Source: Pleurocapsa sp. FMAR1
Lineage (GTDB): Bacteria > Cyanobacteriota > Cyanobacteriia > Cyanobacteriales > Xenococcaceae
NCBI RefSeq assembly: GCF_963665995.1
Contig: NZ_OY762512.1
Location: forward strand, 806,001-870,000
DNA: 64,000 nt
Reading direction: 5' to 3'
This document shows positions 25,845 to 36,139 of this stretch, piece after piece (positions within the stretch are counted from its first letter, which is position 1; each line of letters opens with the position of its first letter). The translations under genes and the position numbers were made by a program. A model generated the notes under the pieces. That model made no database searches. It saw only the letters and a list, made by a program, of their open reading frames with translations, and had not been told where the DNA came from.

Positions 25845-26816
25845 ATGACTAAGCAATATCAAGCATCAGGTGTTTTTGCCAATCGTAGAGAAACCGAAAC
25901 AGCATTGAGAGAACTAATCAAAAAACATAGTTTTTCAGCAGACCAAATATCCGTTGTCGCCCAAAATCGAGAACAATCTGATATCAATGATTTGGATTAT
26001 CAAAGAACAGAATATGCTAATGAAGCTCCAGTAGGTGCTGCCACAACTGGTAGTTTAACTGGCGGTACTTTAGGCGGATTAACTGGATTACTTGTTGGTC
26101 TGGGTACTATTGCTATTCCTGGAATTGGACCAATAATGTTAGCAGGAGCAACTGCTACCGCGATCGCCACTACTATCGCTGGCGGGGCAATTGGTGCAGC
26201 TACAGGGACTTTAGTAGGTGGATTAGTTGGCTTGGGTATTCCCCAGTCAAAAGTCAAAACCCATCGTGCCAAAGTAGCCGAGGGCGATTATCTAATTATC
26301 CTCGAAGGTACGCTAGATGAAATTCAATTGGCAGAAGAAATCCTAAGCCAGCACAGTATAGATGAGTGGGAAGTTTATGATGCTTTTGAAACCGAGGCAA
26401 TTAAACCAAATGAAGATCATTACCTGCACATCATGGGAACTTTTCCTCATCTGAGTGAAGCCAAAACTGCTCTGATTGAACTAATTGATATAGGTTATCC
26501 TTTAAATCAAGTAACTCTATTTATCAGTGATGACGATCGCCATGACTGGTTTCCTAATTTAAAAGTTGGCGATAGTCTCGATCGCATCTTTGCTCTATTA
26601 CCAGAAGATAGAAAACTATATTTCCAAGATAGTTTCGCTCTCGGTCAATACATCGTGATGGTTACAGGGAATGAATCAGAAATGCATCGTGCCGAAACTG
26701 TTTTAAGACTTAGAGGAATGCAGGGATTCTATACTTACGCTCCTCACAATCAAGAAATCTATACAAATAGTATTCTCTCTACTGCATCCCGTCCATTGGT
26801 CGAAATTAGCAATTAG
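25845..26816 (+). CDS. Large YflT-like stress protein with glycine zipper
   Basis: 323 residues from ATG 25845, supported by AGGAG at 25832-25836. The order is YflT-like domain (GVFANRRETETALRELIKK), Gly/Ala zipper (~60-130, two membrane-type stretches separated by IPGIGPIM), conserved KVAEGDYLIILEG, then a second YflT-like domain (HIMGTFPHLSEAKTALIELIDIG to GQYIVMVTGNESEMHRAETVL). It is thus a two-domain paralogue of 11857-12744. Possible membrane-associated stress protein; mechanism unknown. Confidence 0.83.
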   Translation: MTKQYQASGVFANRRETETALRELIKKHSFSADQISVVAQNREQSDINDLDYQRTEYANEAPVGAATTGSLTGGTLGGLTGLLVGLGTIAIPGIGPIMLAGATATAIATTIAGGAIGAATGTLVGGLVGLGIPQSKVKTHRAKVAEGDYLIILEGTLDEIQLAEEILSQHSIDEWEVYDAFETEAIKPNEDHYLHIMGTFPHLSEAKTALIELIDIGYPLNQVTLFISDDDRHDWFPNLKVGDSLDRIFALLPEDRKLYFQDSFALGQYIVMVTGNESEMHRAETVLRLRGMQGFYTYAPHNQEIYTNSILSTASRPLVEISN

Positions 26817-26870
26817 GCTTGGCAAGAGCGATCGCCGTATTTAATTAAATCAAAGGTAATTTTATCGAAC

Positions 26871-28149
26871 TCACATTTTGTCTGGAGAATTTGTCGCCGT
26901 AAAAACTTGTTGTACAGAGCGATCGCGCCAGATATAATCTTTTAACCAAGCACCCAAAAGTTTAACGCGGTTTGACAATCCTGGTAAATAGTAAACATGG
27001 ATGCCCAACCACAAAAGCCAAGCCAAAAAACCGCTCAAGGGAATCTTGCCCAGTAGATAGATTACTCCTGCATTACGAGCAATAATAGCTGCTCTGCCCT
27101 TATTAAAGTAGTTAAATGCTGTTGGGGCTTTCCCTCTTAGCTGTAGCTTGATATTTTTGGCGATCGCTCCTCCTAACTGTAAAGCTTCTGGGGCAACTCC
27201 AATTAAGGGTTTACCGTTTTGTTCGACATAAGCTGCATCTCCCGCAACATAAACATGAGGATATTTTGGTAGCTGTAGTGTAGTTAAAACTTCAATCTTA
27301 TTTTTACTAGCTGTAGCCACAGCTTCTTTTGGTTCGGGAAAATTGGCTTCTACTCCTGCTGTCCAGATGATAGTAGAAGTAGCAATCCTGGTGTTATCTT
27401 CTAGAACTACCTCTGTCGGGGAAACTGCCTTAACTCGGTTATTAAAATGTACCTTCACACCGCGATCGCGTAATTGACGCAAGGTATATTTAGATAGACT
27501 TTGTGGATAGGTACTAAGTAAACTCGACCCTGACTGTAATAGAATCACTTTGGCTTGGCGCAAGTCTAATTGAGGATAATCTTTAATTAAACAATCGTGG
27601 ATTAATTCCTGCAACGCTCCCGCCATCTCTACCCCAGTCGGGCCGCCGCCAACGATTATAAAAGTCAGCTTTTGAGCCATATCTTCACCGCTTTGTTTTA
27701 CAGCCTGCTCAAAACAGTAAATAATATGGTTGCGTAAAGTTACAGCATTTTCCAAGGTTCTCAAAGGAAAAGTGTGCTGCGGTGCGCCAGACACTTGCAA
27801 AAAGTTAGCTTGGCTTCCTGTAGCAATAACCAAATAATCGTAGGTTATCGAACAACCGTCTGTAATTAACGTCTTGCTTTCTAAGTCAATTTGTTTAACC
27901 TCTGCCATCAAAAAATCAACGTTACTAAAATTTCGTAACGCTTTACGCAGAGGGTAAGCGATTAATTCTGGTTCAATAAAACCTGTAGCTACCTGATAGA
28001 GAAGAGGAATAAAAGTATGATAATTATGGCGATCGATTAATAGTATTTCTGCTTTAGCATCTGCTAAATGTCTGACGGCTCTTAAACCCGCAAAACCTGC
28101 TCCAACAACTACAACTTTTGGAATAGCGGTTATCTCTTTTTTTTTCCAT
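26871..28149 (-). CDS. Type II NADH dehydrogenase (NDH-2) with N-terminus across an A9 run
   Basis: The uninterrupted frame from ATG 27911 lacks the FAD motif. In the same frame, upstream sequence encodes IPKVVVVGAGFAGL and LIDRHNYHTFIPLLYQVATG, the true N-terminus. No ATG, GTG or TTG lies in frame ahead of it. An ATG at 28149 (MEKK...) would fit if the run of nine A (28137-28145) were read as eight. Thus slippage, a frameshift mutation or a sequencing error must be involved. The rest has a second Rossmann motif (FIIVGGGPTGVEMAGAL), FAD motif VYVAGDAAY and C-terminal membrane anchor (GFLAWLLWLGIHVYYLPG). NDH-2 oxidises NAD(P)H and reduces plastoquinone without pumping protons. The start overlaps the doxX end. 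Confidence 0.85.
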
Positions 28150-28510
28150 CGATACTCAATGCACCAGAACCAGCATAAATAAGCATCAATAATCCACCAA
28201 TTAAACCAATATTCTTGAGAAAGTCATTGATCTGACTCGGATCGGCAATAGGGTTATGAAATACCAAAGAAGCAGGAATCAGAAAAATAATTAATAAAAT
28301 TGAACCAATCTCGATTTTATAACCGATTAATAAAGAAACTGCTCCCAAAAGCTGAAAAAACACTGTTCCTGCTGCCAATACACTAGCCAGAGGTAATCCT
28401 TGACTACTTATAGTCTTGATCAACCCGCTAAAACCCGTAATGTGGCTGATGCCTGCCTTAAAAAAAATCAAACAAAGACAAATACGGGCAGCTAATGCTA
28501 TATATTCCAT
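28130..28510 (-). CDS. DoxX family membrane protein
   Basis: 126 residues with four hydrophobic segments, starting ALAARICLCLIFFKAGISHITG, typical of DoxX. DoxX-like proteins associate with quinone/redox enzymes and oxidative stress. Its last codons, including the A9 run, overlap the NDH-2 start by 20 bp, so it is the first gene of a coupled pair. Confidence 0.83.
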   Translation of the reverse strand: MEYIALAARICLCLIFFKAGISHITGFSGLIKTISSQGLPLASVLAAGTVFFQLLGAVSLLIGYKIEIGSILLIIFLIPASLVFHNPIADPSQINDFLKNIGLIGGLLMLIYAGSGALSIDGKKKR

Positions 28511-28708
28511 AAAAATAATTATTTGCTTATTCGATATTAGTTATTACTATTTCCCAATTATAGAGAATCCTTTGACTGCGTTGAGAACTAAACCTCATCT
28601 ACAGCGCGATCGCGCTCTGATTACGTAAATTCTTCAACGCTAAAGATGCTTTAGTTAGAATATTATTTAAGCTAACAACAATACTACTTTATAAGTTAAT
28701 TAATAAAA

Positions 28709-30997
28709 TTGATAGAAAAAAAGATTATAGATAATACAAATAAAACCACTACTGTCAAAGGGATGGAGCGACCCTGGGCAATCACTGTCGTGTTTAGCCT
28801 ATTTTTTATTTCGGGCTTTACAGCACTGCTTTATCAGGTAGCTTGGCAGCGGATGTTGGGATTATTTTCAGGTTCGGATGTTCGCTCAGTGACGGTGGTA
28901 ATTGCTTCGTATTTACTTGGATTAGGATTGGGAAATCTAATTAGTAGTTACAATTGCGATCGCCTAAATAATCGCCAGTGTGTTCAAGTTTATGGCTTGT
29001 GTAATTTGGGCATTGCTATTTTTGCTGTTTTAAGTCGTTTCTTATTTTATGATCTACTATTTCTCAGGTTGCAATATTTAGCTCAATCTGGTCTATTGAT
29101 GCTAGCGATCGTGTTTGTGAGCCTTTTGATACCCACTACCCTAATGGGTTTATCTCTGCCTTTGTTATCCAAAGCAATCAATCGTGGTGTAGAAAACGCA
29201 GCTTCTCGAATTGGTTGGCTATACGGCGTAAATACTTTAGGTTCGGGATTAGGTACTTTAGTTTCTGGCTGGTATCTAATTGGAACTTTTGGCTATGAAA
29301 AAACGGTGTATTTGGGAGCGACATTTAGTAGTTTAGTTTGTTTAACTGCCCTAATTATTGCTCGACAATTTAAAAATACAAATCTTAGTCGGCAAAAAGA
29401 TAGGGCGGATTTTGCTACTTCAGTACCAAAGCAGCAAAAATCTATTCGAGAATGGTATTTACTGGTTTTTCTCTCAGGTTTTACGGCGATCTCTTGGGAA
29501 ATTATTTGGTTTCGGATTTTAGATATTGCTTTACAGTCAAATGCCTATACCTACGGTCATTTGTTGGCTTTTGTACTCGTTAGTAATGGTTTGGGCAGTA
29601 TGTTGGGGTCAAAAACAATCCAGCATATTCGTCGCCCCAAAAAAACGTTTTTATTAATTCAAGGTATGGTAGCGATTTACTCAGCGATCGCTATTTGGGT
29701 TATTGCTCTTGTTTGGCAAACTTATCCTAATTTACGCTCAGATGGTGGCTATATCAACCTTGATAACATTGACTTTCCTTTAGTTTTTAAATATTTAATT
29801 GTACCTTCGGTGATGATGATAGTGCCTAATCTGCTGCTGGGCTTTTATTTTCCTTTGGTACAAAAAGCAGTTCAAAGCCAAGAACAGTCTATCGGCAAAC
29901 GAGTTGGTTCGATTTTGGTTGCCAATATTCTTGGTAACGTCATGGGAAGTCTATTGACGGGTTTGGTTTTATTAAATTTATTAGGAACTTCAGGCTCGAT
30001 TAAACTACTCTGTTGTCTAGGATTAGGTTTTCTGGTGGCAATTCGCCCCCGCTGGATTAAAGCTAAATTTACCAGTATTTTAGCGGTTATTGCTCTGGTG
30101 GTAATTATTGCTTTTCCTCAAAACAGCCAGTTTTGGGCAGCCTTGCAAGGAATTAACAAAAACGCCTATTTTATTGTGGCAGAAGATTCTACTAGCGTCG
30201 CTGCCATCACACAAGCAAATAAAAAGGGACGACTATTAGCCAGTGGACAGGTGCAGGCTAATTTTCCCTATCTGCACATTCATGGGCTTTTAGGGAGCAT
30301 TCCTGCTTTGCTTCATCCCCATCCCACCAACGTCATGATTATTGGACTGGGTTCGGGAGGAACACCCCATAGCATCGGTGCAAATCCTCTGACTAAACAA
30401 ATTAAAGTTGTTGAACTTTTGGGTGCAGAGTTAAGCGTACTCAAAAAATATGCTCAAACCCCTGTAGGCAAACCATTAAAAAACTTATTTGCCGATCCTC
30501 GTTACCAAATTATTGTTGGTGATGGACGTAGAGAATTAGCCCTCTCCGACCAAAAGTTTGACATTATTGAAGCAGATGCTATTCAGCCTTGGCGATCGCG
30601 TGCGGGAATGCTTTATTCCCAAGAATTTTTTCGAGAAGTACGGCAAAAACTCAAGCCAAGCGGTTTTTTTGTGGAGTGGAACGTTGGTTCGGGTACACAG
30701 AAAACCATGCTTAGTGTATTTCCTCACGTTACCAGTGTCGGTCTTGGCAAAAACAAAAATCTTTGGATTTTGATTGGTAGCGATCGCCCTGTTGAATTTG
30801 ACCGACAGAAACTACTTGCCAAGCTAGATTTACCGCCAGTCATTAATTTTCTCTCAGAAAAAGTAGGTCTTGATGTGGCAAAAGTTCGTAACGATGTCCG
30901 AACAGCCAAGGTACAAATGTATTCTCAGGTATCAAAAGGTATACCCAAGCAGGTAAATACAGATTTATTCCCGCGAGGTGAATATTATCTCAATTGA
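28709..30997 (+). CDS. Membrane-fused spermidine-synthase-like protein
   Basis: 762 residues from TTG 28709; ATG 28763 is an alternative. The first ~470 residues contain about twelve hydrophobic segments in a transporter-like layout (FFISGFTALLYQVAWQRMLG at the start, a family hallmark). The last ~270 residues are a spermidine synthase-type Rossmann domain: VMIIGLGSGG, VVELLGAELSVLKKY, IIVGDGRREL, FDIIEADAI. The aminopropyl acceptor and membrane substrate are unknown. Many bacteria carry such fusions. No operon partner. Confidence 0.85.
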   Translation: MIEKKIIDNTNKTTTVKGMERPWAITVVFSLFFISGFTALLYQVAWQRMLGLFSGSDVRSVTVVIASYLLGLGLGNLISSYNCDRLNNRQCVQVYGLCNLGIAIFAVLSRFLFYDLLFLRLQYLAQSGLLMLAIVFVSLLIPTTLMGLSLPLLSKAINRGVENAASRIGWLYGVNTLGSGLGTLVSGWYLIGTFGYEKTVYLGATFSSLVCLTALIIARQFKNTNLSRQKDRADFATSVPKQQKSIREWYLLVFLSGFTAISWEIIWFRILDIALQSNAYTYGHLLAFVLVSNGLGSMLGSKTIQHIRRPKKTFLLIQGMVAIYSAIAIWVIALVWQTYPNLRSDGGYINLDNIDFPLVFKYLIVPSVMMIVPNLLLGFYFPLVQKAVQSQEQSIGKRVGSILVANILGNVMGSLLTGLVLLNLLGTSGSIKLLCCLGLGFLVAIRPRWIKAKFTSILAVIALVVIIAFPQNSQFWAALQGINKNAYFIVAEDSTSVAAITQANKKGRLLASGQVQANFPYLHIHGLLGSIPALLHPHPTNVMIIGLGSGGTPHSIGANPLTKQIKVVELLGAELSVLKKYAQTPVGKPLKNLFADPRYQIIVGDGRRELALSDQKFDIIEADAIQPWRSRAGMLYSQEFFREVRQKLKPSGFFVEWNVGSGTQKTMLSVFPHVTSVGLGKNKNLWILIGSDRPVEFDRQKLLAKLDLPPVINFLSEKVGLDVAKVRNDVRTAKVQMYSQVSKGIPKQVNTDLFPRGEYYLN

Positions 30998-31009
30998 TAA
31001 TTGCAAGAC

Positions 31010-31345
31010 AGTTACGTTGCGGAGGGGCTGTGGGCGTGATTGCATCGCGCCCAGGCAAGACTTGCGTATGCTGAAATAAATTCGTGCCGAGCTTCCTTGC
31101 CCTTTACAAAGGGCTTGCCCGCATATAGCCCCGTGGTCTGTGACCCGTTGCGAGACAAAACTGTTGCGGTGAGGCAGTTGCGTTGGGCGGGTTCCCCGAC
31201 TTGAGCAAAGGCACGAACCCGAAGGGGGGTTTCCCCCGTTGCGAGAAAGGACGCTTCGTCCGCATCTGAGTCCGTTGCGCGGGTTCCCCGCGTTGAAGGA
31301 ACTGTCGAGGGCGAGGTACCTGCGGGGGGTACCTCTTGGTTGTCG
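31010..31345. repeat. Cluster of GC-rich interspersed repeat units
   Basis: About 335 bp, far richer in GC than its neighbours, made of overlapping short palindromes. They include GTTGCGCGGGTTCCCCGCGTTG split by small changes (31274-31295 and near 31166-31190), GAGGTACC/GGTACCTC (31313-31335) and ACAAAGGGCTTGCCCGCAT (31107-31125). 31269-31310 is the source-type copy of the gor insert. No real gene is present; a 110-residue frame across it is repeat-derived. Confidence 0.75.
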
Positions 31346-31559
31346 AGGGTGAGTAAACTGTCGAGGTTGTTAATTGTTGAATGCTTTTGTCACTGTTAAT
31401 TGATCGATTGCCAACTCCGTAAAACCTCGGCAACACTGCAAGTCTGAGAAAAACAACCTCTAGATAGAAATAAAAATAAATAGTATTAAGAAAAAAGGAT
31501 AATAATATTACAATAATGGTTATTGTAAAAATTTGACAATTTTAATTGGCATTAAGCTT

Positions 31560-31901
31560 ATGACAGATACTATTTTCGGTAAGATTATTCGTCGTGAGAT
31601 TCCTGCCGATATTGTCTACGAAGATGATTTAACTTTGGCGTTTAAAGACGTTAGCCCTCAAGCACCAACTCATATTTTAGTAATTCCCAAAAAGCCTATC
31701 CCTCGACTGTCAGAAGCGAGTCCAGAAGATGCAGCACTGATGGGACATTTGTTAATGACGGTTAAAAAGATTGCTGAACAGGTAAAGCTTAGTAATGGCT
31801 ATCGGGTAGTAATTAATAATGGTGTAGATGCAAGACAAAGCGTAGATCATCTGCATCTGCATATTCTAGGCGATCGCACTATGAACTGGCCACCTGGATA
31901 A
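31560..31901 (+). CDS. HIT-family (histidine triad) nucleotide-binding protein
   Basis: 113 residues from ATG 31560. The nucleotide-binding histidine triad is [10 protein letters not shown] near residue 95-104, with the N-terminal [18 protein letters not shown] typical of HINT/PKCI-type hydrolases that cleave adenosine phosphoramidates. C-terminal MNWPPG is conserved. A standalone housekeeping gene. Confidence 0.93.
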   Translation: MTDTIFGKIIRREIPADIVYEDDLTLAFKDVSPQAPTHILVIPKKPIPRLSEASPEDAALMGHLLMTVKKIAEQVKLSNGYRVVINNGVDARQSVDHLHLHILGDRTMNWPPG

Positions 31902-31936
31902 GTAGGAAGTAAAATTCTATCTTTATCCCCGATCCT

Positions 31937-32494
31937 TTAAGGATTTGGGGGTGTTGGGGGATTGGGGAAAGGATCGACGGCACCAGGTAATCCTGGTAAG
32001 GCGGGATTGACTCCTGGAGTGGGTGCGACTTTGGGTGCTTCTGAACCTTCGGGTAAAGTTGCTAAAGCAACGCGATCGCCTCCTACTTCACGGAGTGTGT
32101 CTAATACCTCTACTACCTCTCTATAGGTTGAATTTTTAGCTGCATAGAGAGTCATCAAGCCATCGGGATTAGCCTGATTATATTTTTTGATTTCCCAGGC
32201 TAAATCACTACGACTAACGAGGTCTTTATCGACATATAGCTGACCAAGATCATCGATGGTCACAATTAAAATATTTTGTAGCTGAGGCGCACCTGTTTTG
32301 GCTTTAGGTAAATCTAAGCTGATTGCTTGTTGGCGGGAAAAACTGACCGCTGCCAAGATAAAAAAGGTTAAAATGCAGAATATAACGTCAATTAACGGCA
32401 GAATTTGAATATTTGCATCACTGGTTTCACTATCGTCTTCCCAGAGCTTAAAAGGTTGTAAAGGCTTTGGCTGATAGTTTCTTTTACGACTCAT
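31937..32494 (-). CDS. exbD: ExbD/TolR family biopolymer transport protein
   Basis: 185 residues. A short cytoplasmic N-terminus, one transmembrane helix with the proton-relay Asp (LPLIDVIFCILTFFILAA), then a periplasmic domain (ISLDLPKAKTG, ALATLPEG). The tail is proline-rich. It works with ExbB to energise outer-membrane transport through TonB. It follows the exbB gene by 102 bp on the same strand. Confidence 0.9.
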   Translation of the reverse strand: MSRKRNYQPKPLQPFKLWEDDSETSDANIQILPLIDVIFCILTFFILAAVSFSRQQAISLDLPKAKTGAPQLQNILIVTIDDLGQLYVDKDLVSRSDLAWEIKKYNQANPDGLMTLYAAKNSTYREVVEVLDTLREVGGDRVALATLPEGSEAPKVAPTPGVNPALPGLPGAVDPFPNPPTPPNP

Positions 32495-32596
32495 AAAAAT
32501 ATGATTATTAATATTAATTAGTGAATACTTTTGGTGGGCATTATTAGGGATTTTTTCAAATTAAGAACATAACTGTTTTTCTGCCCACCCTACAAT

Positions 32597-33304
32597 TCAT
32601 TGTTCATTGAGTGGTGGTTTAATATTAACAAAAGTATATCCTTCATTATCCACTACAATATTTTTGGGTTGATCATCGTCTTCCTGCATCCAGCGATCGC
32701 GATACATTACTTCTAAACGACTACCAGTACGGCGCAATACTCTAATTTGATTTGACCAAAAAGCCTGAAACAAACGATAAAAACTCAAGCTAATGATGGC
32801 AATCAAAAGTCCCACAGCAGTAGAAATCAAAGATTCACCAATACCTAAAGTTACTCCAGAAGTATCGGCTGTGCCTAAATCGCTAATTTTAATCGAACTC
32901 AACGCTTGAATTAGACCCCAAACCGTACCAAATAAGCCAAGTAGAGGCGAAAGAGCAATAATTGCCTCTAAGGTCTTATCTCCCTTACGCATCCGCGCTA
33001 GCTGTTCTTCTGCTGCGGATTCTAAAGCAATATGAAACATATCAGGGTCAGGATTAGATAATCTAAAAGGAGAATAAACAAAATTTCCTAAAGGATGGTT
33101 AATATGTTCCTGAGCAATTTTGCCGACTAGATCCCAATTGCGATCGGCAGCTTCCATCAGGCGATTAAATATTTTTCTCTCTTTAAAAACTACCCTAGAC
33201 CAAAACCAAAGTCGCTCTAGAATTGTCGCAATAGATAACACTGACAACAAAAGCAAGGGATACATAGACGGACCACCCTTATCAATAATCTCTAGAAAGT
33301 TCAC
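32597..33304 (-). CDS. exbB: MotA/TolQ/ExbB proton channel protein
   Basis: 235 residues. Three hydrophobic segments: ~15-35 ([20 protein letters not shown]), ~115-135 ([19 protein letters not shown]) and ~155-180 ([18 protein letters not shown]). The middle pair carries the conserved Gly/Pro/Thr channel residues. The C-terminus is acidic. First gene of the exbBD pair; no tonB or receptor is nearby. Confidence 0.92.
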   Translation of the reverse strand: MNFLEIIDKGGPSMYPLLLLSVLSIATILERLWFWSRVVFKERKIFNRLMEAADRNWDLVGKIAQEHINHPLGNFVYSPFRLSNPDPDMFHIALESAAEEQLARMRKGDKTLEAIIALSPLLGLFGTVWGLIQALSSIKISDLGTADTSGVTLGIGESLISTAVGLLIAIISLSFYRLFQAFWSNQIRVLRRTGSRLEVMYRDRWMQEDDDQPKNIVVDNEGYTFVNIKPPLNEQ

Positions 33305-33757
33305 GGTAGCTAATTACCTCCAATAGAATTTTTAATTAAAATTAACTTACAAACAGCTTCGGTTATTTTGGTTTCAATATATAGATATAGATAACACAGG
33401 TTCGAGCAAAATCTAAGTCAATAAAATTTTTCTAACACGGGTTTGAATTGATGTCTAAAATTAGCAAGTTACTATAGTTTGTTCAAGGAAACACTTTTTA
33501 AAGTTTCGCAATAACGATATGATTATTGCTAGTAGTTGAGTTACTTTTCTTGGTAATCTATTCTGATTTTTGACTCTGTTTTTTAACTTTTCCTGGCATA
33601 ATACGGGCTAATATGTCCTAAGAACTATTATATTTAGGTTGATGGAAACAGAGAATAGTAGTGACTCTAGCTTAAATCACGGGTTTTGTTAATCAAGTAG
33701 GTGACGATCTACACTCTCTAAGGTACGAGGTTGGGTAAACCAAAAACGAAGTGCGAC
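33305..33757. other. Intergenic region between divergent exbB and usp
   Basis: About 450 bp, AT-rich, carrying promoters for both directions. No clear palindrome or small frame identified. Confidence 0.4.
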
Positions 33758-34618
33758 ATGAAAAAAATTCTTTTATGCACCGATGGTTCTGCGTATTCTC
33801 AAGTAAGCTATGAGTATGCAGCATGGCTGGCACAACGCAAGCCATTTGCTATTGAAATCCTTTATGTAACCGATCACCGTGGAGAACAAGCGACCCAGGC
33901 TGCCGATTTCTCTGGTAGTATCGGTGTTGATTCCTATCAGCAGCTTTTAAGTGAGTTGGTAGAGTTAGAATCAGCTAAAGCTAAGGTTAATCATCAAAGA
34001 GCGAAAATTATCCTCGAAGAAGCCAAGCAGTTTTTTAGCGATCGCCATATAGATGAGGTTAAACTGACTCACGAAACAGGTTTTTTGGTTGATTTATTTC
34101 ACAAGCTAGAAACTAATAGTGATTTAATCATCTTAGGCAAGCGGGGAGAAAACGCTAACTTTGCCACCGAACATCTAGGCGCAAACATGGAACGTATTGT
34201 GCGCGCTAGTCATAAACCCTGCTTAGTTACTCCTAAAAAATTTAAACCAATCAAGCGCATTTTATTAGCTTACGACGGAGGTCAAAGCTGTCAAAAAGCT
34301 TTAGATTATTTGGCTAAAATGTCTGAGTTTAGCGACTTAGAATTACATATAATTTGTGTGACTAAGCGCGACCAAGAAACCGCCAGAAAACACTTATCAA
34401 CCGCCTCAGAAATAGTAAAGGCAGGCGGATTTAATCCTATATGTGAAGTGCTACAGGGCAACCCAGAACCAGAAATGGAAAAGTATGTCGCCGAGAAAAA
34501 CATTGATTTTCTCTTAATGGGTGCTTATGGTCATAGTCGTATTCGTCATTTAGTTATTGGCAGCACTACGGCTCAAATGCTTCGCAGTTCCCATATACCT
34601 GTTGTTTTATTTAGGTAG
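33758..34618 (+). CDS. Tandem universal stress protein
   Basis: 286 residues from ATG 33758; an upstream TTG adds nine. Two UspA domains: MKKILLCTDGSAYSQVSYEYA onward, and KRILLAYDGGQSCQKALDYLA onward. Both end in the ATP-binding GxxG-type motif (ILGKRGENA in the first and LMGAYGHSRIRHLVIGSTTAQML in the second); the second matches the ATP-binding consensus better. Adenine-nucleotide binding stress proteins; specific role unknown. A terminator-like hairpin follows. Confidence 0.9.
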   Translation: MKKILLCTDGSAYSQVSYEYAAWLAQRKPFAIEILYVTDHRGEQATQAADFSGSIGVDSYQQLLSELVELESAKAKVNHQRAKIILEEAKQFFSDRHIDEVKLTHETGFLVDLFHKLETNSDLIILGKRGENANFATEHLGANMERIVRASHKPCLVTPKKFKPIKRILLAYDGGQSCQKALDYLAKMSEFSDLELHIICVTKRDQETARKHLSTASEIVKAGGFNPICEVLQGNPEPEMEKYVAEKNIDFLLMGAYGHSRIRHLVIGSTTAQMLRSSHIPVVLFR

Positions 34619-34626
34619 TTCTTAAG

Positions 34627-34680
34627 AAACAAATTAATCATCTTTTAGGACTGGTTAAAGAGTAAAAGATTAATTTGTTT
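34627..34680 (+). terminator. Long-stem hairpin after usp
   Basis: Perfect 13-bp arms AAACAAATTAATC (34627-34639) and GATTAATTTGTTT (34668-34680) with a 28-nt loop. AT-rich, ends in TTT. Confidence 0.55.
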
Positions 34681-34903
34681 ATCATTGCAGTTCGTTGAAA
34701 CTAATGATTTTTCGTCTTGCTGCGTAAGGTCAGTTAGATAACATAAAAATATTTACCCTGCTTGATGCTCTAAAAATATATCTGAGTGGGTAGTGTAAAA
34801 TCGCCTTGACAAGAGAAAATAAGATTAAGCCAACAACTTAAATAGCATAACTCAGCAAAATTAAGAGTAGATCTAAAGATTTAAAGATAAAAACTATAAC
34901 TGT

Positions 34904-36076
34904 ATGCAGATTTATTTAGACAACAGCGCGACAACTAAACCGCGTCCAGAAGCGATCGCCCTAGCCCAAACTGTATTGCAGCAGCAATGGGGTAATCCTT
35001 CTAGTCTGCATAATTGGGGACAAAGAGCCGCTACAGTTATCGAAACGGCTAGATTACAGGTAGCTAGCTTACTTAATGCTCGTGATCCAGAATCGATTGT
35101 TTTTACCTCTGGAGGAACTGAAGCCAATAATTTAGCTATCTTAGGAGTTGCTAGGCAATATTCTACTCCCCAGCATCTAATAATTTCTAGCGTTGAGCAT
35201 TCAGCAATTAACGAACCTGCCAAGCTTCTAGAGAAATGGGGTTGGCAGATAACAAGATTGCCCGTTAACCAATATGGTAGAGTCAATCCTCTAGATTTAC
35301 AGGCTTCTCTGCAAAAAAATACAGTTTTAGTCTCAATTATCTATGGACAAAGTGAAGTTGGTACGCTGCAACCGATAGAACGATTAGCCAAAATAACGAG
35401 AGATCACGGTAGCTTGTTTCATACTGATGCAGTGCAGGTTGCAGGGCGTTTGCCTATTGACGTAGAGCGGTTGGGAGTAGATTTATTATCTCTTTCCTCT
35501 CACAAAATTTATGGTATCCAGGGCGCAGGGGCGTTATATATTCGTCGTGGTATTCAGCTTGTACCTTTATTGGGTGGCGGTGGACAAGAAAAGAATATTC
35601 GTTCGGGAACTCAGGCTTTACCTGCGATCGCCGCTTTAGGAATTGCAGCAGAATTAGCAGCAGCAGAAATGTCCGTAGAAATTTCTCGTTTGCAGAGATT
35701 ACGCGATCGCCTATTTGACTTATTGGCTGACTATCCTTGCCTAGAAATTACAGGCGATAGACTATACAGGCTGCCTCACCATGTCAGTTTAATTTTAAGC
35801 GATCGCTTTGCTGCCAAAGCCAAAGACGTGACGGGAAAAACAATTGTGCGTCAGCTAAACATGGCAGGAATTGGCATTAGTGCAGGTTCTGCTTGTCATA
35901 GTGGCAAACTTAATCCCAGTCCCATTTTATTAGCAATGGGTTATGATGCTGCTGCTGCTAAAAGAGGCATCCGTTTAACCTTGGGCAAAGATACCACCGA
36001 GGCAGACATCGACTGGACAGCCATGGTTCTAAAACAAGTTATTTGCCGTCTGATGCCGCCTTTAGTGTGCTGCTAA
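34904..36076 (+). CDS. Cysteine desulfurase (NifS/IscS family)
   Basis: 390 residues. PLP lysine K201 in SLSSHK, with H98 (VEHSA), D175 (TDAVQ) and catalytic C331 in ISAGSACHSG. N-terminal YLDNSATTKP is diagnostic. The active-site loop length fits class I (IscS/NifS). It supplies sulfane sulfur for Fe-S clusters, thiamine thiazole or thionucleosides. No isc partners are adjacent. BioB, an Fe-S enzyme, lies 1.8 kb downstream. Confidence 0.93.
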   Translation: MQIYLDNSATTKPRPEAIALAQTVLQQQWGNPSSLHNWGQRAATVIETARLQVASLLNARDPESIVFTSGGTEANNLAILGVARQYSTPQHLIISSVEHSAINEPAKLLEKWGWQITRLPVNQYGRVNPLDLQASLQKNTVLVSIIYGQSEVGTLQPIERLAKITRDHGSLFHTDAVQVAGRLPIDVERLGVDLLSLSSHKIYGIQGAGALYIRRGIQLVPLLGGGGQEKNIRSGTQALPAIAALGIAAELAAAEMSVEISRLQRLRDRLFDLLADYPCLEITGDRLYRLPHHVSLILSDRFAAKAKDVTGKTIVRQLNMAGIGISAGSACHSGKLNPSPILLAMGYDAAAAKRGIRLTLGKDTTEADIDWTAMVLKQVICRLMPPLVCC

Positions 36077-36139
36077 TATACGTAAAATTTAGCTGCGATC
36101 GCCTTATTATCAAACTCAATTTGATTAGGAAATGACGTT

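Noticed and set aside
31104-31436. 110-residue minus-strand frame in the GC-rich region
   Set aside because: It is produced by palindromic repeats, has no ribosome site and no recognisable domain.
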